Positions 14,249 through 25,411 of a DNA stretch of 64,000 nucleotides are shown here, piece after piece. The position numbers were made by a program, and so were the translations under genes. This DNA comes from Silene conica (Eukaryota; Streptophyta; Magnoliopsida; Caryophyllales; Caryophyllaceae), in contig CM055320.2 in assembly GCA_029255685.2 (NCBI GenBank), positions 13,068,614-13,132,613 of the forward strand. The letters are read 5' to 3'. Below the pieces are notes generated by a model that did no database searches, had not been told where the DNA came from, and was given only the letters and a program-made list of their open reading frames with translations. Within the stretch, counting starts at the first letter, position 1; every line of letters begins with the position of its first letter.

Positions 14249-14510
14249 TGTTGAATTATGATGTATTGAATTCTGAAGATATACTCTTTGTGAATGAATG
14301 ACACAGAGAGTAAATAAGAGTGAATATTATTGATTTGCAAAAGTTAGTTACAGAGTATGTACACTTGCTATATATATTAGTTGTACACTAGAAATATCTA
14401 GATATTTACATCTGTACTTATAACAGAATTGTAACAGAATTTGTAACAAAATTATGAAGGTGAACCTGAAGCTTCCTACGCATTATTACTGCAATATCAA
14501 TACTTCAACA
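14249..14510 (-). repeat. Copia LTR (5')
   Basis: Right LTR, partner of 10678-10939. It adjoins the tRNA-Met-type primer site and is followed by GTGGT. It contains a TATA-like stretch around 14370-14385. Confidence 0.9.
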
Positions 14511-14515
14511 GTGGT

Positions 14516-15099
14516 CGACGACGGTTCTTGTGGTCGTCAGCATTTGGTATGCAGGGTGGTTTAGGGCGTGGTGCATAACTCTCAGATATGCCTTTTGTAT
14601 GATATTATCTAGTTGGTTTCATTCCGGTGAATTTCTAACTCCATTGTTTTAGTTGGTTGGGCTTACATTACACCACCATCTAATTCCTTATTAGTTAGAA
14701 GAGCTGCCAATAATCAATCTCATTAGCATTAAAAAGAGACGTTGATGTAGATTGCTCGAAAATTTTATTTTATTTTCTTTTTAAATTCATAATTAGCCTT
14801 TACTTTTGTAAATAAATAATAATGAATTAAGGGAGTCCAAGGTCGACTAGTGTGATGTTTAAAAACGACTAGGCTGGTCGGAGTTGGTGACTTGGTGGCG
14901 AAGGGGGTGAGGGAATTGAGAAAAAAAATCAATTGGTTAGGTGAGTGAAAAAAGACAAGGGTAGTATTGTAAAAGACGTATGTGAAAGAGTAAAATCTGT
15001 ATGTGAAAAAACACAACCCTAACTAAAAAGTCTAGAATATATATGACTCAATATTTACACAAAAATTCCAATACGCCAATAATAATATTCCGTCATGTT
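14516..15099. other. Intergenic stretch
   Basis: No gene recognised. The frame at 14765-15016 (minus) has no motif. Confidence 0.35.
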
Positions 15100-15600
15100 C
15101 TTCAATACTGACCCTCAAGTTGGTGCACTTATTAGCAAGTCAATGCCTAACTTGGACCTGAAGAAAACGAAAGGCTTCTCCTGCCAATGCCTTCGTAAAA
15201 ATGTCTACCACTTGATCTTTGCTCCGTATATAAGAGGTCGAAATAGTCTTATTTATAATATGATGTCGAATAAAATGACAATCTACCTCGATATGCTTGG
15301 TGCGATCGTGAAAAACCGAATTTTTGACAATATGTAGTGCGGTAGTGTTCACAGAAAACTTCAATGGGTGTGCTATGGTTAACCCCAAGTGATTTAAGAA
15401 AGGACTTGAGCCAAATTACCTCACTAGTTACCACACCTAATGCACGATATTTCGCCTCTACACTCGACTTGGCTAGCGTCATTTGCTTCTAAGCCTTCCA
15501 TGAAATTGGCGAGTGTCCTAGAGTGACAAAATATCCGGTTTTAGACCTCCTTGTTAATGGACAACGTAACAATAAATCAGTTTTACACTTGATTACTATC
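15100..15600 (-). mobile_element. Copia RNase H fragment
   Basis: Minus-strand translations give MTLAKSSVEAKYRAL, then VFHDRTKHIEVDCHFIRHHI and VDIFTKALAG, the copia RNase H C-terminus. A LTR-proximal tail follows to about 15100. No LTRs, integrase or gag are seen around it. It is a broken scrap, distinct in sequence from the RNase H of the neighbouring 10678-14510 copia. Confidence 0.75.
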
Positions 15601-16157
15601 CCCTTACGCTTGATTACTATCCCCACTGAAGCCACCTCCCCGGGAGGTATCAGGCAGTCCCTATCAATGATCCCTCGGGTATGGCCGACCCCAAACAGGA
15701 TGTTAATGATTTGAAAATTTCAAACGCAAAAGAAAAACTTTAATTTACTTCCTTTAATCCGAGTTGACAATCATGAGACTTGGGACCCACAAAGAATATA
15801 AATGTTTAAATGTCCAAATTGGTTCATTATAAGGTAAGTAACATGTTCTTTAAAAATAAAGAGTATAATTTCTTTAAAAAATAGGCATGTCGCAAGGTAA
15901 CTTACGACTTTGTTAACATATTTTATATATTTTTCAGCAAATCATCCAGAACTAAAACTATATGAACTGATTTTCGATTATACATTTCACTGTCACATTA
16001 TTAAAAAATAGATCTACGGTTTACAATTTACCTTAACTTCATCTTAAACATAATTGAAAAAGTTGGTTTCTCCATGTGTAGCACGTGGCGTTTCAACTAG
16101 TTAAAAAAAAGGGAAAGAAATGGAAAGAGAACGTAATCCTTAATTCCTTAGTCAAAC
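15601..16157. other. Intergenic stretch
   Basis: No gene or repeat end recognised. The frame at 15523-15714 overlaps the copia scrap and is not gene-like. Confidence 0.35.
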
Positions 16158-16165
16158 GTAAATTG

Positions 16166-17074
16166 TAGGGATGTCAATGGGACGAGTCTTGGCGGGTCTC
16201 GCACTCACGTGGGACGGGTGTGGGTAATGATTTGATGGGCCGGTCGTGGGGCGGGGATGGGTTTCAAAAGTATCATTCGTCGCGGGTCGTGGGGCGGGTG
16301 CAGGTATCACATGAGATTCGCCCCATCCCCACCTTGCCCCACACCCGCCACGTCCCGCTCCACATGTACCCGCCCCACTTATACCTGCCTTAATTATCTC
16401 CAATCGACCTATATAAGTAGTAAATAATACTCCCTCCTGTTTAGCCTACTTTTCCCCTTTCTTTTTACTCCAAAATTAAGGAAATGAATTTGGACCACAC
16501 AAATCACCCTATCCCACATAAAATTGGATTTGGACCACAAAAAACTTACCAAAAAAAGGAAAGAGGGAAGAAAACGTGATTATCGTCAATAAAGAAAGAG
16601 GGAAGAATATGCTCAATAGGAGGGAGTAATATATAGTACTAAATAATTAATATATATATATAAAGAATGTAACTTAAAAGTTAAAAAAAGAACAAACTTT
16701 TCGTAAATTAAACTTATTTTACCCATTTATCAACACAAGTTAGACATCCCAGTAGTCTAATAGTCACTACTCGTTGTTCACCCAAATTCCCTAAATCCTC
16801 ATTTTCACAAATATTATCCAACCACAAAAAGAAATTCTAAAAAATCACACCCGTGACATGTTTCATTGTATATTTGTATAAAAAAATATTTTATGGGTGA
16901 ACAAAGCTCTAATTAATTGAATGTTAGGCGGGTCAACGGTTTCCCGCGGCGCGGGAACGGTTTTGAAAAGTTCAACTCGCGATGGGTTGTGGGGCGGGTG
17001 TAGTGCGCATTATAGTTCGTGGGTACGGGTGCGGGTTACCCCTCGTCCGCACCCACCCGTCATTGACATCCCTA
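16166..17074. mobile_element. Non-autonomous hAT element
   Basis: Opens TAGGGATGTCAATGGG and closes CATTGACATCCCTA, with a perfect 8-bp target duplication GTAAATTG (16158-16165 and 17075-17082). The ends are GC-rich with GCGGGT-type repeats (16190-16385 and 16925-17060), while the centre is AT-rich. No transposase. A Stowaway-like MITE is nested at 16430-16626. It lies about 500 bp upstream of the mTERF gene. Confidence 0.9.
16430..16626. mobile_element. Stowaway-like MITE
   Basis: CTCCCTCC at the left end and GGAGGGAG at the right end, each flanked by TA (16428-16429 and 16627-16628), the mark of Tc1/mariner-type Stowaway MITEs. 197 bp, non-coding, nested in the hAT element. Confidence 0.75.
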
Positions 17075-17126
17075 GTAAATTGTAACACAAAAGAACAATT
17101 ACTCTAATCAAAACCCTAAATCCCCA

Positions 17127-17260
17127 AATCGAGAGATTGTGAGATTCCGTTGCTGCAAATTCAGCGTTCAAGTTGCTGATAATATCTGCATAATTTTCAA
17201 CCAATTCCTCTAATCAAAATCCTAAATTCCCAAATCAATCTTACACCAATTATTTAGTTA
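17127..17260 (+). pseudogene. Decayed copy of the mTERF gene 5' end
   Basis: This stretch aligns by eye with 17578-17737, the 5' leader and first codons of the downstream mTERF gene. Shared pieces include aatcgagaga, gagattccgttgctg, aaattcag, caattcctct and accaattatttagtt. The start codon is not kept and small indels are present, so it cannot encode the transit peptide. It is most simply a local tandem duplication that decayed, or a leftover of a former neighbouring paralogue. Confidence 0.75.
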
Positions 17261-17300
17261 ATTTTTTTTATTAGGGTGTTATCGAACTCGGTAACACGTC

Positions 17301-17500
17301 CAGGGGCGTTTTTAGGGGGTGCAGGAGGTTCACCCGTAATATTAAGAATTTAGTTTCAATAAATTAATCAAATATTTCGTGGAGTAGTGGTTAGATGATG
17401 AAGTTTTATTAGTTTGGTTATGAGTTCGACCCCCACAACACGTCGTAATATACGCCCTGAACACGTCGTCCTTGTACCACCCTAAATAATATAAAAAAAA
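17301..17500. mobile_element. Short MITE/SINE-like fragment
   Basis: It begins CAGGGGCG and carries GGGGGTGCAGGAGGTTCACC, then tRNA-promoter-like boxes (tggagtagtggttag near 17380 and gagttcgacccc near 17424), then a CGCCCTG-type right side near 17452. Such pieces are common, mobile plant repeats. The family is not settled. Confidence 0.35.
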
Positions 17501-17588
17501 TTGAAAGATAACCTAATTTACCCACCGAAATACGCAGACAGACATATTCATAGACGAACAAACATTTTCAACAAAGAAATCGAGAGAG

Positions 17589-18752
17589 ATGTTGAGATTC
17601 CGTTGCTGTAAATTCAGTGTTCATCTTCCTGATTATTCTCTGCATCATCTTCAACATCTTCTTCATTTTTCCACCAATTCCTCTACCCAAATCCCTAAAT
17701 CCCCAAAGCAATCTTGCACCAATTATTTAGTTCATTATCTGGGTTTCTCCCGTCAACAAGCTCAATCCATTTCTACCAAGGTTGTTAACAAGCTTGCTGA
17801 CTACTCCAAATTCTCTGGTAATGCTAATTCTGTTATTCATTTCCTCAAACAACACGGTTTTGATGATACGCATATCAAAAAGGCTGTGTCTACTTTCCCC
17901 CAAATCTTATCTGCTAATGTTGAGCAAACTCTAAAACCCAAATTTCAAGTTTTACAAGATCATGGTTTTTCTGCCTCTGATTTAGTTTCTGTTATTTCGT
18001 CGAATCCTAAAATCGTAGCAACACAAATGGAACCTATTATCCCTGATCTCAGGGCAATTTTAGGTAGTACTGACAACCTAATCAAGTTTTGTAGAAAATC
18101 CCGTTTCTACCTGGGACCATCTGCTTTGGGAAATCTTAATTCAAATGTTGCATTGTTGATTAAGGAGTGTGGTCTTGATATAAATCTTATTCGGAATGAC
18201 ATTCTTGGGCATCCAGGAGCCTATTTCAGGGATACTGAGTTTTTCAAAAATACAATGGGTAGGGTTGAAAACGAATTAGGGATTCCTCGAGATTCTGGGA
18301 TGTTTACATACGGCATGCGTTTATTGTGTAATTCTACTAAGAAGAGAATCGACTTGAAATGTCAGGTGTTAAAAAGCTTTGGATGGACTGAATATGATGT
18401 TTCTGAATTAATGAGGAGAAATCCTGTAATTCTTCAAACATCTGAAGAAAATATTAGGAGAAAGTTGGGGTTTTTGATGACTGAGCTGGGTTACAAGCCC
18501 GATTACTTAGCTACACATTCTATATTGTTGGGTAGTAGCCTCGAGAAGCGACTGGTTCCTAGGCATCGGGTGTTGTTGGTTTTGAAGGAGAAGGGTTTGT
18601 TAGATTACAACTTCTTTACTGCCACCCTTAAAACTGAGAAGAAGTTCTTAAGGACGCTTATTGAACCTTTTAAGGAGGATGCACCGGGTCTTCTTAAACT
18701 TTATCAAAGCAGCAAAGGATGTTCCAACCTTGACACCATTTCAAGGGATTAA
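17589..18752 (+). CDS. mTERF family protein, organelle-targeted
   Basis: The 387-residue single-exon frame opens MLRFRCCKFSVHLPDYSLHH, a basic, Ser/His-rich and acid-free leader typical of a mitochondrial (or plastid) transit peptide. From about residue 45 (YLVHYLGFSRQQAQSIS) to residue 370 it shows the repeating mTERF helical motif, with LKQHGFDDTHIKKAVSTFP, LSANVEQTLKPKFQVLQDHG, VLKSFGWTEYDVSELMRRNP and LGYKPDYLATHSILLGSSLE. Plant mTERFs bind organellar nucleic acid and affect transcription termination or intron splicing; the exact target cannot be told here. The start fits because it precedes the leader peptide and follows a short AT-rich 5' region. Length and ending (the rules of L-x-x-P repeats, then RHRVLLVLKEKGL and a short tail) match the plant family. 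The frame is open throughout and looks functional. Confidence 0.93.
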   Translation: MLRFRCCKFSVHLPDYSLHHLQHLLHFSTNSSTQIPKSPKQSCTNYLVHYLGFSRQQAQSISTKVVNKLADYSKFSGNANSVIHFLKQHGFDDTHIKKAVSTFPQILSANVEQTLKPKFQVLQDHGFSASDLVSVISSNPKIVATQMEPIIPDLRAILGSTDNLIKFCRKSRFYLGPSALGNLNSNVALLIKECGLDINLIRNDILGHPGAYFRDTEFFKNTMGRVENELGIPRDSGMFTYGMRLLCNSTKKRIDLKCQVLKSFGWTEYDVSELMRRNPVILQTSEENIRRKLGFLMTELGYKPDYLATHSILLGSSLEKRLVPRHRVLLVLKEKGLLDYNFFTATLKTEKKFLRTLIEPFKEDAPGLLKLYQSSKGCSNLDTISRD

Positions 18753-19389
18753 CAATGCCAAGCCCACTCCTAGCGATGTTTACCAGAGTCGTACAGGTTG
18801 GTCCAACTTTTCTCTCGCTCTTTTCCTAAGCTGCACTGAAAAATATTGTCAAATGTGTTTTATAGGTGTAGTTAGTTAATGACATTGTATGCTTGACTCA
18901 TGATTGAAACAACATTCCTAATGGTTTATTTTCTACGGTGTGCACTCTTCACGTTGTCATGGCCATTGTTTTATTAATAGTATAGAAAATTTGGAAGCCA
19001 GGGTGCATCTGGTTTTAAGAATTAGCTGACTTCCTGTTCATGTTGTGTGCTTGTCTTACGAGTTCTATAGTTTGTCTTATTGTCTGATTTTGACTCGTTA
19101 CTTACTACTCCGTACTTATCAGTGAATATGCATGCATCCACAAACTATTGCAAAAAATATTATCATAATCAGACACACATAGACCGCTTGAACCCCTTGA
19201 GATATCATATTGTTTGCTTAATTTTTCTCTTTAATTTCTTTCAACTCGTGGTTCTACTCATACTGGGGTAGATCCCGTACAAATGTACGATATTTTAGAC
19301 CGTCCTTTGTAGAGAACTTGGCAATTAGAGCTAATAGTATATAAATGCACTTTGATCGCTCTTTCACCTCGTGCATAATGCTGCAAAAA
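18753..19389. other. mTERF downstream region
   Basis: The 3' flank of the mTERF gene. It probably includes the 3' UTR; a GT at about 18798 (cagGTTGGT) could be a 3'-UTR splice donor. No other gene recognised. Confidence 0.35.
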
Positions 19390-20245
19390 TATAGGAATAC
19401 AATCCTTGACATTCTTGTATAACCTAGGCCCGCCGCCACGCCTGTCCTTGTTAATAAGGTCTCGCTTAAGTGTCTTATTTCTTTGTCTATGTTCACACCA
19501 CTTGGCATCGCTACTGAAATCCTTAACTTCTTGTCGAACACCACCTTCTGTACTGGGCTTTTCAAAATTCCGTTACTCATTATCTGCAAATAGGATTTGG
19601 GCGGAGACTTGTCACGACTATCTTAGTATGATTACTCAACAGTCGACACCCTTGCCAACCAAATTAACTGTCATCTGTGGCGATTCTGTATATTGAGTAA
19701 GAAAAGCGATAATTACCTCAATTGATCACCAACATTTGATAATGTGAAGGTGATCTATTAACTTCACCACTGTGGATCAAACGAAGCTATGTATGTAGCA
19801 GAGCAAAACCAAAGCTAAATAAAGGAAGATTTAGTAATGAGTAATTGTTTGTTACAAATGAGATAATTAATGAAATGAGAGAACACAACTATATATTTTT
19901 ACACTAGGTTGTTACAAATTTGTTATGCCATTTCATCAATCCGTGTGGTGTGTTTGTTGAATGTTGATTATAGCTTGATCATGATGTATATTTCTACAGA
20001 TAAAAAGGGCATTCGGAATAACTGGCACCTTATAGCACTGATCATTTTTGAGAACGTGAAGACCTTCAACATCTTTGTCCTGCAGAGGAATAGCAATTAG
20101 TGAAGAAGCATCAGAATGTGGTTTAAGGCCAACAACGCGAATAGGGTTACGACATGGAGAGTAAAAGTTGAAACTTGCAGAGAAAGTGCCATCTTCTCCT
20201 AACTGATTCAAGAAACTGTTCTCTTCTAAATTCCAGTGGTTTAGC
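19390..20245 (-). pseudogene. 2-oxoglutarate/Fe(II) oxygenase pseudogene
   Basis: The minus strand encodes the C-terminal half of a DOXC-type plant 2OG dioxygenase. The penultimate exon (about 20245-19985) gives FLNQLGEDGTFSASFNFYSP, VVGLKPHSDASSLIAIPLQD and VEGLHVLKNDQCYKVPVIPN. After an intron with a clear acceptor (tttgcag, about 19587), the last exon gives IMSNGILKSPVQKV and RISVAMPSG. The HxD iron ligands are kept (HSD), but the distal histidine of the SPVHRV motif is Gln. The sequence then loses family similarity after about 19460, and the exon 2 end is degenerate. No N-terminal exons are seen upstream. It is related to, but clearly different from, the intact oxygenase gene at 54046-60141. 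Confidence 0.85.
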
Positions 20246-20399
20246 TATAGTTTTCAACATGACTAGTTTTAAACCCTTGCAAATTGCACAAAATTTGTCG
20301 TTTTAAGTTTTGTTATGTTCAACTAATGTAAAATAATTATGAAATTTTCAACAAAGTTATATTTAAGATTTGCAATTTGAGTTATACTTTCATCTAAAA

Positions 20400-20730
20400 T
20401 TAGGGAGATTATACATGATTGACCTACTAATTAAAAGGAGGTTTTTTCTAAGCTTGTGGGAGTTTTCAACTTTTATACCTATATTTATAAATAATAATCT
20501 ATTAATAATTTTCCTCTACTTAAAATTAGAAAATAATAAATTATTAAAATTTTTCTATTAGAATTAGAAAATAGTTGAATATTTGCAGTTTTTCTATTAG
20601 TTTAGGACAGTACTATTCTTTAAGATTTGTATACATAATATTTAAGGTTAATAACTATGGGAAATAAATTAAAAAATAAATGGTTATTTCCAATTTTCCT
20701 ATTAGACTTTGACATACACATCACTAACAC
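20400..20730. mobile_element. Fragment related to the 3546-9791 Helitron
   Basis: Carries the same AT-rich blocks (ctattagaattagaaaata, ttctttaagatttgtatac, ttcctattagac) in the same order as 3990-4260 of the large Helitron. No ends are visible. Confidence 0.45.
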
Positions 20731-20759
20731 AATGTTTCCCACTATTTACCCATCGCGCG

Positions 20760-20960
20760 ATGATTGATTTAAGTGTGTTAGGGTCGGAATTCCAAAAATA
20801 AGGGCGTCTTCTCACCCAAAACCAAACCTTGAGCTCTTAACACACATTCACCAAGTTCATATTAGTAGACTCACTACGTTCATTGGATTCATTTGTTCAG
20901 GTTCCTAAATTGTTACTTTGATACCACTTTGTAATACCCCAACTTACCAAGTAGCTTTAA
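20760..20960 (-). mobile_element. LTR-element leader and LTR edge, probably Ty3/gypsy
   Basis: TTTGATACCA at 20916-20925 reads as the primer site TGGTATCAAA on the minus strand. It is followed three bases later by TGTAATACCCC (20930-), the terminal motif of gypsy LTRs. The LTR appears to continue after the Harbinger element at about 22277. Broken; no coding part is seen. Confidence 0.4.
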
Positions 20961-22276
20961 GGCCCTGTTCTTTCTGGCTTATTTTCAGCTCGTTTCAGTT
21001 CAGCTCAGCTTTATTCAGTTCAGTTCAGCTCGGCTCGGCTCAGCTCAATTCAGCTCAGCTCAGTTCAGTTCAGTTCAGCTCAATTCAGCTCAGCTTCATT
21101 CAGTTCAGTTCAGTTCAGTTCAGTTCAGCTCAGCTCAACTTCATTTAATTCATTTCATTTCAGTTCAGCTCGACTTTATTAAGTACATCCCACATTATTA
21201 TTATTATATTTATTTAATTATTATTCTATTTATTATTATTAATTAATACAGTAATTCTTATTATGCTTATTATTGTTATCATCTTGATGTGCTTCATCTT
21301 CGAGGTCATTATGGACACCAATATCGCACCCTTTTTTTTGCAATTTCTTTTCGAACTTTGTCCATGAATTTCTTCCGTTCTTTATCATCCATGTTTGAAT
21401 CTGTTCTTCCTTGAATACTTTGATGTTGTATAACTGGAATACCAGGTTTATGCATCCGAATGAAATTATGAAGTGTAAAAGTGGATACGATAATTGACAT
21501 TTGTTATTTCGTTGTCATTTGTGGCATGTTTTTTAACACCTTCCACCTCTCTTCAGTTGATCAAACGTCATTTCAACCGTCGTCCTCAAAGATGAATGTC
21601 GATAATTAAAATGTTCAAATATTCCGTTAGGAGGTGCATGCTTATATTCAGGCACATGGTTTCTCACGTTTGGATGGCTAATAGGAGACAAATACCCAGG
21701 TGGATTCAGGATACCCGAATACACTTACCACATTTAGACTTAAAATAATATTTACCTATAAATGTTTATATATAAAAATAATTAATGTTTAGATAATACA
21801 AAAAAAAAATACATGCCCACATTTACCACATTAGACGTAAAATGTTTAGATAATAAAAAAATAACTAATGTTAATTAGACGTAAAATATTCAAATGTTGC
21901 TTTTGTTAATTTTAAAACACAAGAAAAGAAAAAAGCAAAGTCCATTAGAGTTTACTACAAAAAATACTTAAAAATTAATATTTTTTTAATATAATTGTTA
22001 AAAAACAAACATTTTTTTTATATTATTAAGTTAGTATACTTTAATTAAACTTAAGTTATTTCTAATAATTTCAGCTTCATTTAGCTTAGTTCAGTTCAGC
22101 TCGATTAAATTCAGTTCAGTTCAGTTCAGCTCAGCTCGATTCAGTTAAGCTCAGTTCAGTTCAGCTCAACTCGATTCAGTTCAGCTCAGCTCAGTTCAGT
22201 TCAGTTCAGGTCAGCTCAACCCCATTCAGTTCAGCTCAGTTCAGTTCAGCTCTTAGAAGCCAGAAAGAACAGGGCC
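20961..22276 (-). mobile_element. PIF/Harbinger element with transposase remains
   Basis: Perfect 20-bp terminal inverted repeats (GGCCCTGTTCTTTCTGGCTT) with the 3-bp target duplication TAA (20958-20960 and 22277-22279), the PIF/Harbinger hallmark. Inside each end lies a long array of CAGTT/CAGCT pentamers (20990-21165 and 22075-22250), in inverted orientation to each other. The centre (about 21300-21730, minus) encodes pieces of the DDE transposase C-terminus. It is inserted in what looks like a gypsy LTR. Confidence 0.9.
21300..21724 (-). pseudogene. Harbinger transposase C-terminal fragment
   Basis: In minus order, the frame at 21724-21533 gives YSGILNPPGYLSPI then PNGIFEHFNYRHSSLRTTVE and MTFDQLKRGGRC, the last conserved block of Harbinger (DDE_Tnp_4) transposases (N-x-RHSSLR-x-x-VE-x-x-FG-x-LK). 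A second frame at 21500-21309 follows (TFTLHNFIRMH), in a different frame. The N-terminal two-thirds of the enzyme, including the first catalytic acids, is absent, so it cannot be active. Confidence 0.75.
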
Positions 22277-22635
22277 TAACTAGACCTTCCTTAGCAAATA
22301 AGGGTGCTACCAACTCGATTACCCGAGGCAAGTACAAGTTCACATCAATATATATAAGCGAAAACTAAGAAACACAAATAAGAGTACCACGATGAGAATA
22401 CTGACACTAGTAGATATCGACTACAAACCGTGGGATTGAGATCCATCCCCCGTCAATAATCTCAAACATCAAGTATTTTTATCTCTCTCTCTCTCTCTCA
22501 CACACACACAGAGACACAAACAGACACAGACCCACACACACGACCCGACCCGACCCATATTTAGACCCATACGCGACCCTTTAGGGTCTGACCCTAAGGG
22601 TTTGGGTTGGGGTACCCGACCCACTGCCATCCCTA
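22277..22635. mobile_element. Gypsy-LTR remainder and a hAT end
   Basis: 22277 to about 22475 seems to continue the LTR split by the Harbinger element. It is followed by a (CT)n(CA)n microsatellite (about 22478-22545) and a GACCC-rich stretch ending GCCATCCCTA at 22635, a hAT terminal. The 8 bases after it are GTCATAGG (22636-22643). No matching left end is found on this side. Confidence 0.5.
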
Positions 22636-22718
22636 GTCATAGGTGATGATGTGATGATTCTTGGTGTAGATTCGCGGATGCTTGCTTGAGGTAGGTTATC
22701 CTACTCAGTCAGCGTTTG

Positions 22719-23439
<721 letters not shown>

Positions 23440-23447
23440 CCTATGAC

Positions 23448-24422
23448 CATCCTATAACAGAGAGAAGGTGAAAGGACGAAGGAATAGGGAGAGAATTTGT
23501 TTTAGTGTTATGAGTATCGATGGAATAAATTTTGAGAAAGTGATTTAATTAGACCTCGTAGACAAATTAAACCGTAGAAACAGACCGTACTCGGTCGAGT
23601 ACACTTGTACCCGATCGAATACCTCGTACTAGGTCTATTATCTTACTATATGAGAGATACTTAATTATTTCCTTTCGCCTTTTACCAAGGTTCTCTCAAT
23701 AATCTTTCTAAGGTCAAGAGCCGGTCAACGACCTCTAAAGTACGGGTACTAAAGAATTTCTTCAAATAAATTCTCGAGTCGATCCTCGCTACTAGCCGAC
23801 ATTGCCTCATTACCATAATACTCCAACTTCCACCAAAACTTATGTAAGACATCAAGTGGGACTCGAGAACCAGCTTTACAGAGCCGATAAGTTTTGAGCG
23901 CAAGGATCAATGGGGAGCTAATCCATTCTACTCGAATCCGAACAATAATACAAAAAATTTAAGCTTGATCGTAAACATAGCTCTTCAAATTCATTACTAG
24001 CTTGATCGTCGTTACTGTCATTCTCTGAGATGATTTAAATCGTTTTAAACAAATATTACGTAAATTTAAATACGATTTTTTTTTCCGAAAAAAAATTCTT
24101 TTTTGTTTTAGAAAGATTTTAGAGAGAAGATGAGTCATGAGGGACATTATTGAAAATTTGTGTTAATAATCAACGATAATTAGTAAAAGTGTCAATGTTT
24201 AGCACGCCCCTTTGCGAGAGAAAACAGTGAGAATTTATGTATAACTTGTGACAAGTTTATCATCAATCAAATATTGGGCCACGTAACCCACGTTAGAGAT
24301 AGGTGTGCAAAAAAGTGAAGTGAATATATATATAGGAGTGCAAAAAAGTGTGTTAATTAGTGACAAGGTTAGTGTATATTGTATAGGTCCAAGTGATTAT
24401 AAGTACGTAATATGGTAAAGGA
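23448..24422. other. Unassigned, probably old LTR-element sequence
   Basis: No gene recognised. 23590-23640 contains cggtcgagtac/ccgatcgaatac repeats of a style seen in gypsy-type LTR elements, and a minus frame at 23903-23682 (FFSTRTLEVVDRLLTLERLL) might be part of such an element, but no diagnostic domain is visible. Confidence 0.25.
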
Positions 24423-25411
24423 TATTAGGGGACTGAGCCTATATTAGACCCGTCTATTATTAGGATTTGACAAATTAGGGTTAATTGAGTTGTTAGGTAT
24501 TATAAATACCTATACATATATTGATGTAAGCAACTCGATCAATAGTATTTCTATCGTATGCTTTTCGATCTCCCTTCTATATTCTCTACATGGTATCATA
24601 GACTCGTTCCTGAGATCTCTTAAAACCGCTTTCGCATTCTTAGCGGTGGGTGGTCGGAAATTTACACAACCGGTGAGATTTTTCCAAATAAAAATCCCCA
24701 TCTATCTCCTTTATTCTTATCGTTATCTGTTTAATATTCTTCAAAGAAAATCTCTATGACAGACAACACTTCAATTCTGGTTCATGAATTCAAGTTTCAC
24801 GCGTCTTAGTGTGTTGATAAATTTCTTGAACTATTCTTGAGATCTGCCAAGATATAATTCTCTAATAAAAAGAAATTCATTCTCTCTGAAATTTGATTAA
24901 AATGATTCAATGTTGTTTAAGATGGTTTTGATTTATTTGGAGTCTGAAAAGAAATCAATGTTTTCCAGATCTTGAATTGACGGATAATTCTCAGTTTTAT
25001 TGAAATTTGTTTGGGTTCGAATAAAGTTCCTAACATATCATCTTATATTCGACAAGTCCAAAAAACTTGACGTTCTTGTTCGAAGAAACTTTTAACGAGT
25101 CTTAATACTCGTTTCTTACACCTTTTCAAGACAAAGAAATTTATGAAGATCGAAGGAGATGAAGATTTTTTTTCCATATTGATTATGTTTTTTTTTGTTT
25201 CCTTCAATCGTAAAGTTCGTACTACGTACTGCTTTTACGATTGCGGAAGGGTATTAGGAGACTGGGCCTATATTAGGCCCGTCTACCATTAGGGTATGGC
25301 AAATTAGGGTTAATTGAGTTGTTAGGTATTATAAATACCTATACATATATTGATGTAAGCAACTCGATCAATAATATTTCTACCTTATGCTTTTCTCTCC
25401 CTTATATATTC
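24423..25411 (+). mobile_element. Small non-autonomous LTR element (TRIM-like)
   Basis: Two similar direct repeats (24423-24590 and 25252-25411, 160-168 bp) share gttaggtattataaatacc, which carries a TATA box, and the gtaagcaactcgatcaata stretch. The primer site TGGTATCATAGAC (24591-24603) directly follows the first, and a purine run (gcggaaggg) precedes the second. The 660-bp interior is non-coding apart from a gag-like start (MTDNTSILVHEF, about 24759). No clear target duplication was found. It abuts the old copia remnant at 25412. Confidence 0.7.

Larger units (their letters stand above)
10678..14510 (-). mobile_element. Ty1/copia element with both LTRs, broken
   Basis: LTRs of 262 bp at 10678-10939 and 14249-14510 (TGTTGAAT...TTCAACA) are flanked by the 5-bp target duplication GTGGT (10673-10677 and 14511-14515). 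The minus orientation is shown by the primer site TGGTATCA (14241-14248) next to the right LTR and the purine tract (10940-10950) next to the left LTR. Recognisable parts, in minus order, are gag (about 14090-13150), integrase (about 12560-11870) and RT end plus RNase H (about 11760-10960). At 3.8 kb it is shorter than a full copia and is broken in roughly half a dozen places. By eye the LTRs differ at about 12 of 262 sites (about 4.6%), i.e. an insertion of a few million years on usual plant rates. Confidence 0.92.
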
